Part shown: piece by piece, positions 55,436 to 64,000 of the stretch
Layout of the letters: each line of letters begins with the position of its first letter
Position numbering within the stretch: position 1 is the first letter of the stretch
Source: Capronia americana
Lineage: Eukaryota > Ascomycota > Eurotiomycetes > Chaetothyriales > Herpotrichiellaceae
Direction: 5' to 3'
NCBI GenBank assembly: GCA_016110215.1
Contig: JADWQD010000013.1
Coordinates: 1,054,001 to 1,118,000, forward strand
Length of the DNA: 64,000 nt
Notes under the pieces: model-generated
Seen by the model: only the letters and a program-made list of their open reading frames with translations
Database searches by the model: none
Told to the model about the DNA's origin: nothing
Position numbers and translations under genes: made by a program

Positions 55436-56404
55436 ATGTCTCAAATTACAGTCCTCGGCTTTACGCCCTCACAGCTGGTGTCGTCGTCTCAAGGCGCCAA
55501 CGCCATCCACTGGGCCATCCTTCTCAGCCCGACTTCTTCCGCCCCCAACAGTCCACAACAGTCCCCAGCGGCGACGAGGCCGAAAGCCAAGTCCTTCTTC
55601 TCATCGCAACGGCGTCTCTCAAAAGATGACAGCAATGTCGCGGCACCGCCCGGAACAGCTCTCTTCGACATGCACAAGCATCAGCTCCGCCAGCAGGAGT
55701 TCCCAGTCCCGATCAAATCGTCGGAACCGTCAGAACCATCAGAACCCCGCCGGACAATGACAAGTATCTCCTCCGACATCCCCAACAAGCCGTTCACACT
55801 GTCGCTGCGCATTTTCCTCTCGGCGCACAGCCTGCCCGTCCCGAAACTCGCCCAAAAGCTATCATCCCTCCTCTACCGCACACCGACATACGGACCCGAG
55901 GAAGACTGGCTCCGCGCCACGCTAGACATGCTCGTCGGCGGTGGCATCCTCGAACCCGCCGCGGCATTTGACGCCGATCTCGTCCTCGCCTTCGCCGGTG
56001 AAGCCGTCAAGGAATACCTCAGCGAGATCGAGCGGGGCCAACACTCCGAGCATGAAGTCCTCGAACTAGACTACGCGAAGCATATTCGGGAAATGGACTC
56101 CGTGAGGGCGATGTTTTCCCGCGACCCTCCAGTCGTCGCCGTAGGACGTCCCGGCCAGAGCATCACAGCCAGCGCGAGGCCTCAACAAAGTCCCGCGAAA
56201 ACGTCTTCACACCATTATTTCAACCTGCACCACGAGTCGAGATCTAAACCCTCGGCCGAGACGCCGGTCAAGACGCACAAGTTCCTCGGCTTCAGAGTCT
56301 CGCCCGGTCCCAACGCATCGGCGCAGCGGCAGAGGTGGACCAGCGGAGGTGAGAAACGAGCATATTACGAACGGCACGATGATCCGTACGGCGGGCTGAT
56401 GTAA
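55436..56404 (+). CDS. Hypothetical protein, conserved-type cytosolic
   Basis: Single-exon frame of 322 residues; ATG 55436 chosen, as the frame upstream uses only GTG. The N-terminal third is Ser/Pro-rich (SSAPNSPQQSPAATRP). A folded middle (about 115-235) has alternating helices: FTLSLRIFLSAHSLPVPKL, LSSLLYRTPTYGPEEDWLRATLDML, then VLAFAGEAVKEYLSEIERG. The tail is basic and Ser-rich. A small SEPSEPSEP repeat is at about 98-106. No signal peptide or membrane span. Function unknown; codon use and length argue it is real. Confidence 0.7.
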   Translation: MSQITVLGFTPSQLVSSSQGANAIHWAILLSPTSSAPNSPQQSPAATRPKAKSFFSSQRRLSKDDSNVAAPPGTALFDMHKHQLRQQEFPVPIKSSEPSEPSEPRRTMTSISSDIPNKPFTLSLRIFLSAHSLPVPKLAQKLSSLLYRTPTYGPEEDWLRATLDMLVGGGILEPAAAFDADLVLAFAGEAVKEYLSEIERGQHSEHEVLELDYAKHIREMDSVRAMFSRDPPVVAVGRPGQSITASARPQQSPAKTSSHHYFNLHHESRSKPSAETPVKTHKFLGFRVSPGPNASAQRQRWTSGGEKRAYYERHDDPYGGLM

Positions 56405-56628
56405 CTGCCTTCCGAAACCTGTAGGCATGACTATGAATATGAGTATAAGAACTACCAAGAATGAAACTGCCGTGGAATTCCAGCGGAGCAGCAGCAGGAG
56501 CACGGGCAAGAGAAGGAGGCGATGGAGCCTGGACAGGGAGTGGGAACGACAACAAGGCACACAAAGTTGGAGGTCAGTCCGCGCGACACGGATCGTATGG
56601 TCTGGTCTGATTTGATGTGCCCTGCTCT

Positions 56629-56650
56629 CTGCTCTGCTCTGCTCTGCTCA
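56629..56650. repeat. CTGCT pentamer microsatellite, about 4 copies
   Basis: GCTCT units run in tandem at 56631-56645 with a degenerate copy on each side. Confidence 0.7.
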
Positions 56651-56940
56651 GCACTCTGGAGAATGAATGACTAACCAGGATGGTTTTAAAGTCAGGTTCC
56701 CATCTAAATGTGCCAGTCGGTTACGGGAGATAGATGATGCCAGCATTGACTGAGCGGCGATGCGAGTGGGAAGTAATAAAATTATGATGACCAGACACTG
56801 TAATTATGCAGATTGCCGCTCAGTGATATTCATTCATATACACATACAGAACGGTCATACGAGGTACGCCGTACAGCTAGCTACAAGAACATCATATCCT
56901 CCTACTGTACGTACATGCCCCGTGCTTTCATTGAGCTTCG

Positions 56941-56975
56941 ATCTTGGATCTTGGAACTTGGATATTGGATATTGG
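56941..56975. repeat. 7-bp tandem repeat, 5 copies
   Basis: ATCTTGG twice, AACTTGG once, ATATTGG twice, directly adjacent. The unit drifts by one base at a time. Confidence 0.8.
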
Positions 56976-57233
56976 ATATCTCGATACGTACGTATGATAC
57001 AGACATACATACGTGAGTACGGTAGGGCACAGGAAGTCACGGACCCGGTACTACAGGTATATAAATAGATAAGGTATCTGCGTGTTGATATTGATATTGA
57101 TGGTACGTCACTCAATATTGTCACTGAATAGGTAGTGTCCGAGGTTTGTGTCTCTGTCAGGAAAAAGCGAGGGCTAAAGAAAAAGGATGATATGAAATGA
57201 AAAATCCCCGATTTGGGTGGTCCTGTCCGCCTG

Positions 57234-57268
57234 CCTTGCCTTGCCTTGCCTTGCCTTGCCTTGCCTTG
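57234..57268. repeat. CCTTG pentamer microsatellite, 7 copies
   Basis: Seven perfect CCTTG units in tandem, in the 3' flank of the membrane-protein gene that ends at 57462. Confidence 0.9.
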
Positions 57269-57461
57269 CACTCCTTGCCGTGGGCGCGTGCGCCTACATG
57301 AATGCGACGCTCGGAACTGATTCCCCCCACTCTCGTGACTCATACTCCTGGCTTGGGCAAACGTCAAGTAATTAAATCCTGTACATATGTAGGTGTGCGC
57401 GCACATCTTTCAGCGCGGCATTTTTTCTCTCCCCACCCCCCTACTCGTCCGTCCCCCGCGT

Positions 57462-59147
57462 TCAGAAAGCCTGCCCTGGGTGATGCTGGGTTGGAGGGAC
57501 GTAGTTGGCGCCTGGGATGGGGACGGCCTCGTACACCTGCTCACCCGGCGCCGCAGCCACGTGTTCGTGGAATCTGTCCTCTGGCGGGGGTGACATTGGT
57601 GGACTCAGCGCCCTTGCGGGCGGCGGCGAGGGACTCGTCGACATGGCTAATCTCTCATGTGACGGAGACGTGTAGCCTTCTGTTGCAGTGCTCGTGGGCG
57701 TCGCCTTCGTGAGGCGGAGAGGCGGAGCTTGAAGCTTGAATGGCGAGGTTGTGGTGTTGCTGGTGGCGGAATGAGGCGAGACGAATTGCGTGGGACTTGA
57801 TCCCTGCTCGGCAGCCGAGTAGGCGTCCATGGGGGTCTTGATCATGGTGGGGAAGCCTGGCGTGCGAGGGGTCTGAGCAAAGCCCGGTGTATTGGGTGCA
57901 GACTGGGTTCTCAACTGGGCAAGGTAGAGATCGGTGCGAGCGCGATCCCGTGCGTCCATGGACTTCCGCAGACGGTTCTTGGACCAGAATCTGTAGAAAA
58001 CGATGCCGTAGATGGCGATGACGATGACTTCGACGACGACTTCGATGATGCAGCAGATGAGGGACCAATCTTGCAAGCGGCAGACCAAAGCATAATGGAC
58101 GTCGTCCTGGAAGAGCTGTCGTCGCTTGTTGTCCTTGCAAGACCAGCCCCATAGATCTTGTCCACCGCCCGAGGATTTACTGCCGTGCAAGATTCCTGCG
58201 CCGACAAGCCACATGATGATGCTGAACATGAACCAGCCGACCGCAAACATGGTGTAATAAACGGCGACTTTCTCTGCTCGGCGGTGGCCGCCCCTGCAAT
58301 AGGCGAGGATGACAATAATGGAAAATAACAGCGACACACAAGCGATGCTGAGCACGACGATTTGTGGCCAGATTTTCTGTTTGGGTGCCCAGGCGGGCAG
58401 ATTGTTGCGGTTGGGGAGGTTCCTCGTGGCGTGGAAGATTGTGAGTACAGTAGAAAGCATGGCGAGGACGATGAGTGAGCAAGAGAAGTTGACGCCTCGT
58501 AGGACCATTTTGGCCATGCGGACGCGGGTTTTTACTTTCTAATCGAGATTGTTATTCACTGATGTCTGTGCTAAACAGTCGGGTCGACTTACCAGGTCAT
58601 TGGCCTGTTGGATCTCAGTCTTCATTTCTTCCTTTTCCAGGAGCTGTTCTTCTCGGAAGGTGGGTGACAAAGGATTCAGCATTCTCGATGCCGTGCCCGG
58701 TGTCTTGAGTGCGGATTTGAGTGGCTGTCCCGCTGAACCGTTGGGATCTGATGTGATGTATACATTCTGTTCTACCGGCTGGTTGTCTGAAATGTAGCCG
58801 AACCCGACATCTGATGGTTTCGGGGCTTGACTCGAGCCGGCGCCCTCCATCTTGGACGACGGATCAGCAAAGGGCGACTGGTGGTCGCCAGGGCCAGAGG
58901 CGGGTGAAAAGACAGTCGTCGCTTCGGCGAAGCGAGCCCGCCTCACCACGGGTGGGTTACCACCAGCCGTGGAAGAACGTGTGGACGCCGTTGAGTTTGT
59001 GCGTATTGATCGGGTTGATGCTTTGATGTCTGATTTCTCGTCGAGGTCTTCAACGCTGAGATGGAAGCCTACGCTGCGACGGCTACGTTTGGAGTCGGCG
59101 GTGAGGTCGATGGGTGATACAGGTTCGAAGTTGGATGGCGGAGACAT
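57462..59147 (-). CDS. Four-span (MARVEL-like) fungal membrane protein
   Basis: Exons 59147-58593 and 58538-57462, 543 residues. The N-terminal ~185 residues are polar and Ser/Thr-rich and end in a coiled-coil-like ETK helix (EEQLLEKEEMKTEIQQAN). Four hydrophobic spans follow (FSCSLIVLAMLSTVLTIF; IVVLSIACVSLLFSIIVILAY; MFAVGWFMFSIIMWLVGAG; LICCIIEVVVEVIVIAIYGIVFY). A Cys-containing loop (WGWSCKDN ... LVCRLQDW) lies between spans 3 and 4. The long cytosolic tail is Thr/Pro/Ser-rich with repeated TPG/FP units. Topology suggests a MARVEL-type plasma membrane organiser; no function proven. Confidence 0.82.
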
Positions 59148-61065
59148 GATGGTGGTGGGACTCGATTAGTCTTTATCGGAGGCGGCGATAAGTGTCAAGC
59201 GAACTCAGCCCAGGCAGGCGGGGTGGCTTTGCGTGAGAGTAACGTCGGACAGGGATTCCCCAATCTGATTTGCGATTGCTGTTCGTATGTCGGGATCGTG
59301 ACTGGCGGCGGCCGATGCTGACGTGAGACGGAGAGGCCAAGATCTTCGAGATCGAGGCGATATATACGGTGGCAGATGGCCTTGTTGGAACGAGTATGTC
59401 CGTTATGTCGTCGAGAACCAGCTCTGGATCATCTGAAGAAATGATATAGACAAACGACGAGGTGGTTTGAGGAAGAGAGTGAGATGGATGATGGGCGAGC
59501 AGGTCGAGTAATAGGTGGGCCGAGACTCGAGGTGAGCTGACCCGAGAGCGCTTCGCTGGGACAGATGTGACTCGTGCGATTGGCAATGGCAAATGAACCC
59601 AAGCAGCAGCTGTCTGCCTCTGCTGGTGAGATCTGCTTGCGTGCCTGGGATTGAAGGGTGGAACAAGCGTTGCAGCAATTGGCGCTTTGCGGTCGGTCAA
59701 GCGGCCGGTCTATCTGTGTCTGCTCGCCGGGAGTATGTAAGGCCCGCAATAGAATGGTGCTGGGCAGTGCTGGGCAACGGCTCTTAGGGTCGCGGGCCAA
59801 GAACAAAATGAAATGTACTCAGCGAAGCCTGCGCGAGCTTGGAACGAATATAAACACGGAGAGAGGAAGGATTGAGGCTGGAGGTGAGAAGAGGAAGAGA
59901 AGAAGCACGACAAGAAGGAACTGCTTGAGTAAGTAAATGCGATTGTACCGCTGGGCTACCTTTCCAATAATCAGTGACTACTATGTTAAGATGAAGCCAT
60001 TATTTCCGAGATGGGATTCGATGGGCGCTTCAATCAAGTCGCGCTGGCGGTTGGATGAGAGCAAACGGCGACGAGGGAGAAGATGCAGGTCCCGCTGGCA
60101 GACGATGGAGTCGAGCAGCAGGTGACAGAAGTGCGAAGAGCGGCTTGGTTGGATGAGAGGCGCTGGTGAAGCGCTGGCAATGAGCGAATGAACTGCCCCA
60201 GCTGTGGCCGTCACATCCTCGGCCATTCAGCGTGCGTTGGGCCATGCATGGCTCTGCATTAGACGCTTGGAACTGCCGAAGACCCTTCCTCCCCCGACAG
60301 TCAGGTGGCGTGGATAAACCATTGTTTCTATCTATGTACACAGGATGTACAGATGTCGGAGTCAGGCGCGAGAATGCGGCAGACCTTTGCTCGAGGTGAT
60401 ATGATGATCGAAGAACTGAGAGACGAGTCAAGCCCGGATGATGGCATACTTGTGGCTGCGATCTCGTGGCTCCCAGTAAGGGCAATCGGCAGACGGATCC
60501 TCCGCGTCCGGAACAACGGCGGAGGGCCAGAAGGCTCGAATGGCCCTCTCACGCCCTCCCTAACTCGGCCTGCCCAGTCGAGGCCTGCAGCCACGATTCC
60601 CCCGGATCGTGCTCTCCATCCTTGGCATCTATTTTTAGGGCACCAGGGCATCATGCAACCGCCCTCGTTGAACAAAGTCGAGAACACCTGTGAATGAAGT
60701 CATATTCCCCGACTTTTCTATGTTTGGATGGGATATTGCATATTGGCTCTTGCCAGCTTTGTGCGCACGCGGTCTGCTAATTGATGACTAGCACTTCTGA
60801 GGCAAACAAATGTGTCTTCTGCTCGCCTCGTTTGGCCCTTTTTTTTCTGCAATGAATGTCCAGCACTCGCTTGCCTGTCACCGCTCAGCAATGCCATGCA
60901 GTAGTGTCCTTTCATAAGCTTTCCTTTCCACGCCACAGCTGCGCTAAAGCGCCTTGCGTGATGGTTCTGTGCTGCTTTGTCCGTCACCGGTCATGGAAAT
61001 GTCAAACAGTCACCATCACCAGCTCAATTTCTTCTTCCACCACGAACGGCCGCATCACACATCAT
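59148..61065. other. 1.9-kb intergenic, no gene recognised
   Basis: Upstream of the four-span membrane protein and 3' of the F-box-like gene (both minus). Open frames are short and mutually overlapping; none has a recognisable pattern. Confidence 0.5.
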
Positions 61066-62112
61066 TTAGCAGAAAGCGATCGGAGGTTGTGCCACCGCAT
61101 ACTGCTCGAGGCCCTTGCTTTTGACAAGCTTCTTGACTGGCCCGTTTGTCTTGGCTGCGCCACTTGGAAGTTTGATAGTCAACACCTTCGTAGCCTTCCG
61201 TGTTGACTCTTCGAGCCGCTTCTTCTCCTCCGCTGCTTTGCGCTTCTCCTCTTGCCTCTTTTTCTTCCTGCCATCTGCAGTCGTCATCCTCTTCTCGAGC
61301 TCTTTCGTTGCGGCTATGCACCTCTCTTGTGGGAAACCATCATGCTCCAATGTGAGGTCGAGACGATCCAGACCATCACCCGCGAGCGCAAGCAATGGTT
61401 TGGCCCATGGCTCTCTGACTTCGAGTTGGATCGGCCAGTCGAAGTTGGTTATGTCGAGGACCAACTGTCTCAATGTTGTTTGTTGTTTGACCTGGTTTAG
61501 TACCGCTGACCATTTGGCGTCGTGTCTGAGCTTCCACTCACGGTCTGCCAGCAATGGAGGCTCGCCGTATCCAATATGTGTGATTTCCAGGCTCACGATG
61601 CTCGTGCGGGCCGCTTCGGGGATGTTCTTGAGGAATTTTCTGAGAACGACGAAGCTAGTGAAGCAGAATGTAGTTCTTGCATACACATAACGAATGGCTT
61701 CGCGATTCATCTGACGGCCAGAGAAGAGAAGAGAGGCCTCTGTCGGTTCGCCCGTGAATGTGCCCCGGATATGGTATCGTGGTGACTGGTGTTTTTTCTT
61801 GGGTTCAAGCTTCTTCAATTGTTGGAGTTCCTTCTGAGGGTGGGTGCCAGAGACAATGACTCGGGCTTCGGGTACGACTAGGTCGTAGATACGATTCCTG
61901 ATTTCACCAGGCAGATCGAAGAAGCGAAACGGTTTGGCCGGTCGAGAAGGAATCGGCTTGGCGATGTTTGCAAGAGGCCGAGGTGCTGATGAAGCGATCT
62001 TGACTTGGGGATTCGCACCAGGTGGGCTTTGTGGCTGGAAGACCGACCGGGGAACATTTTGGCGGTTGCGATTTGCAAAAGTGCGATCGCGCTTCGGATT
62101 AGGGAGCCACAT
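61066..62112 (-). CDS. F-box-like/2EXR-type protein
   Basis: Intronless, 348 residues from ATG at 62112; the frame continues upstream, but only non-ATG starts are seen. FRFFDLPGEIRNRIYDLVVPE (around 62-82) is the degenerate F-box common in large fungal families. SLLFSGRQMNREAIRYVYARTTF follows, a standard companion of this type. A Lys/Glu-rich coiled stretch (TADGRKKKRQEEKRKAAEEKK) precedes a basic tail. Probably an SCF adaptor-like or orphan protein; partner unknown. Confidence 0.78.
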   Translation of the reverse strand: MWLPNPKRDRTFANRNRQNVPRSVFQPQSPPGANPQVKIASSAPRPLANIAKPIPSRPAKPFRFFDLPGEIRNRIYDLVVPEARVIVSGTHPQKELQQLKKLEPKKKHQSPRYHIRGTFTGEPTEASLLFSGRQMNREAIRYVYARTTFCFTSFVVLRKFLKNIPEAARTSIVSLEITHIGYGEPPLLADREWKLRHDAKWSAVLNQVKQQTTLRQLVLDITNFDWPIQLEVREPWAKPLLALAGDGLDRLDLTLEHDGFPQERCIAATKELEKRMTTADGRKKKRQEEKRKAAEEKKRLEESTRKATKVLTIKLPSGAAKTNGPVKKLVKSKGLEQYAVAQPPIAFC

Positions 62113-63300
62113 TCTGGTGATGCGTCTGTCGCATACGAGGGGAGATCCTTGGTGATGTCGAGATTCGATGAGACGATGAGAGCTGAGCGAGGCGGAAAAG
62201 ATTCTTGACAGAACAGGAAGCCCTGAGAGTTGAAGTTCGAGAAGAGCAGAGAGCGAGAAGGTCTGTTGGTGGTATATCCTCAGTGCGAATGGGAAGTAGT
62301 GGTGAGTGACACTGGGTTGTACTACTAGACCAAAGGATTCCACAACGTCCCATGCATGTCATTGGTCAGTGAGTGGCACAGGAACAATACCAGCAACAAG
62401 AAGAGGGCTGTGAAGTCATCGGTCGGTTATTGACAGTGAAGGAAAATCAATGATGGATATCAGGAGCGACTGAGAGTTACCTCAGGCAGGCAGACCGGAT
62501 GAATGTGAGTCAAATCTGGGCCTGTGAATGAAGCCGAGCTTCGGAAACAGCCGTGAACTCAACAGCAAAGACAAAACCAACCCCGACTGACCAAACTTCT
62601 CCGCAGACAGAGCTTGACGCTCGGAATTGAACAGATCTGCTTACTTGGCTTCGCTGCTTCGACGAAGTCTAGCTTGGTTTGCCCAAGGGCTATTGGCGCT
62701 ATGCGTGCATTTCATGGTGAGTTAAAAACTCTAATAATGTGATCTAGGCTCTGCGCCTATTGTTCCGTGTGTGTCCATTCACAGATGTCAACATTCTGTT
62801 AGATCCCATGTCAGGGTCAGCGTGACTACGTGGTGGCAGAGCAGCAGACATTTGGTACATAACGTGAAGAGATGTCAATGTTGGCAACTCCTATGCAAGG
62901 CTACCACGGGCGCTTTCCAAACAATCAGCCTTTTTGCGCCTACTCCAGACTTGGTTAGCGTCGGATTCGCCCCTCTCTCACTACGGTGGAGTAACCAAAC
63001 ATCCCCGCCAAGTCTTTCCATCCCTTTTCACTCACCTGCGCCTCACTCTCTGCTTGCTGCTCAGCCGGCGGCTCTTCCGGTCCAACTTGAAGGGTGTCCT
63101 GCTAAGTCCATATGATCCGGCGGCCGGTTCAGCTTCTTGAGAACGCATGTCATGCACCATCTTACTGACTTGCCGTGTTAGAATTGGTAAGCACTTCAAG
63201 ATCCAAGCGTCTGCACATCGAAGAAACCTGCAGTGTTTTAATATCAGCATGCGTTCGAGTGCATCTGGACCTCTCGCCAACGGATTTCTCCATCGACATT
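62113..63300. other. Divergent intergenic, F-box-like (-) / alpha/beta hydrolase (+)
   Basis: 1,188 bp. No coding pattern recognised beyond short frames. Confidence 0.5.
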
Positions 63301-64000
63301 ATGTCTAAGCCTTCAATTATCTTTTGCCCGGGGTCGTTCAATCTGCCATCGGCCTACGAGCCAATCTTCGCTGCCGTCTCGGAGGCAGGCTACGAGATCC
63401 AAGGCGTTCATCTGCCCAGCGTCGGGTCAGGCAGCCAGCAAGGCAGAGACACCCCAGCACCCTCGATGTACGATGACGCAGCCTTGATCGCAAGAGTAGC
63501 CGAGGAACTGGCGGACCAAGGCAAAGACGTGATCCTCATCGGACACTCGTATGGTGGTGTCCCGATCTCCCAAAGCCCAAAGGGGCTGGTAAAAGAGGAA
63601 AGGAAGGCGCAAGGCAAACCAGGAGGGATTGTTCGGCTCGCTTACATGACATGTCTTGTCCCTACCATTGGTCAATCGGCTCAGGATGTCCTGAATACGA
63701 TTCCAGACCGTGATCAGAGTGTGTCTATGGCGATTGATGTAAGCCTCTCATCTATCCCCGGCTATAGACCTCTCCTTTGTCTGACGCAATTCTTCAGGAG
63801 AATGGCTGGATGTTGATTGAGGATCCGGCGGCAACCGCAGGGGTTCTTTTGCAGCATCTGTCTCCTGAGGAGGGTGAGGCAGTAGTCAGAGGTTTCACAA
63901 AGCACTCAGCGGTCAGTTTCGTCGACAATTTGACCTACGCTGGATACAAGGACATTCCCGTGTCATATTTGATCTGCGAGGAGGATTTGGCTGGGCCTCC
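63301..64000 (+). CDS. Alpha/beta hydrolase (AB_hydrolase_6-like), cut by right edge
   Basis: Exons 63301-63738 and 63798-64000 (continues beyond the window). ATG at 63301 chosen since the longer upstream frame starts without ATG. IIFCPGSFNLPSAYEPIFAAV at the start is the oxyanion-side strand. The nucleophile elbow is GHSYGG. Exon 2 begins ENGWMLIEDPAATAGVLLQHLS. The Asp and His of the triad are expected beyond the window. This family in fungi includes salicylate-ester and lactone hydrolases; substrate unknown. Confidence 0.85.

Larger units (their letters stand above)
56405..57461. other. Convergent intergenic with three short tandem repeats
   Basis: 1,057 bp between converging genes: a GCTCT-type pentamer run at 56629-56650, a 7-bp repeat at 56941-56975 and a CCTTG pentamer array at 57234-57268. 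No gene seen. Confidence 0.6.

Overview
The window is nuclear DNA of a filamentous ascomycete (Pezizomycotina). Nearly every gene is broken by short (about 45-150 bp) introns with GTRNGT donors and YAG acceptors. Zn(II)2Cys6 regulators, an 8-Cys cell-surface membrane protein, PAM17 and tandem MFS/P450/SDR genes are typical of that group. Genus cannot be read from the sequence; a metabolically versatile soil or plant-associated mould or black yeast is a plausible inference. All gene models were spliced by hand and every exon set given keeps frame from ATG to stop.

Left part (1-41.2 kb) is accessory and catabolic. At the edge are a secreted VOC/glyoxalase-like gene, an ACC deaminase and a degenerate AGC-kinase-like gene (pseudokinase). 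Next come an amidohydrolase/decarboxylase, a Zn2Cys6 activator (TF1), an AHL-lactonase-like metallo-beta-lactamase divergent from a cytochrome P450, and an MFS transporter. From 15.9 to 29.7 kb lies a compact set: acyl-CoA ligase of the malonyl-CoA-synthetase type, zinc alcohol dehydrogenase, Baeyer-Villiger monooxygenase (BVMO), aldehyde dehydrogenase, HSL-type esterase, GNAT acetyltransferase and enoyl-CoA isomerase/hydratase. Read as chemistry this is alcohol -> ketone -> lactone/ester -> hydroxyacid -> aldehyde -> (di)acid -> acyl-CoA -> beta-oxidation, the logic of bacterial cyclohexanol/cyclopentanol degradation, here as a fungal gene cluster. No PKS, NRPS or terpene synthase is present, so a catabolic role fits better than secondary metabolism. 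ADH and BVMO share one 727-bp divergent promoter that carries a palindromic TTTCGG-N11-CCGAAA site.

A second set (30-41.2 kb) holds another Zn2Cys6 regulator (TF2), two SDRs, an alkenal/quinone reductase-like MDR, a second MFS transporter and a DUF6314-like protein. The MFS and one SDR diverge from a promoter with two CGG-N10-CCG sites.

Right part (42-64 kb) looks like ordinary chromosome with wider spacing: an 8-Cys single-pass membrane protein, a polyamine/drug-type MFS transporter, a FAR-17a/AIG1-like membrane protein, a third Zn2Cys6 regulator with a Fungal_trans_2-like body, PAM17 of the TIM23 import motor, two lineage-type hypothetical or membrane proteins, an F-box-like protein and an alpha/beta hydrolase cut by the right edge. 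No rRNA, tRNA, CRISPR or intact transposon was seen; repeats are small tandem arrays in intergenic DNA.
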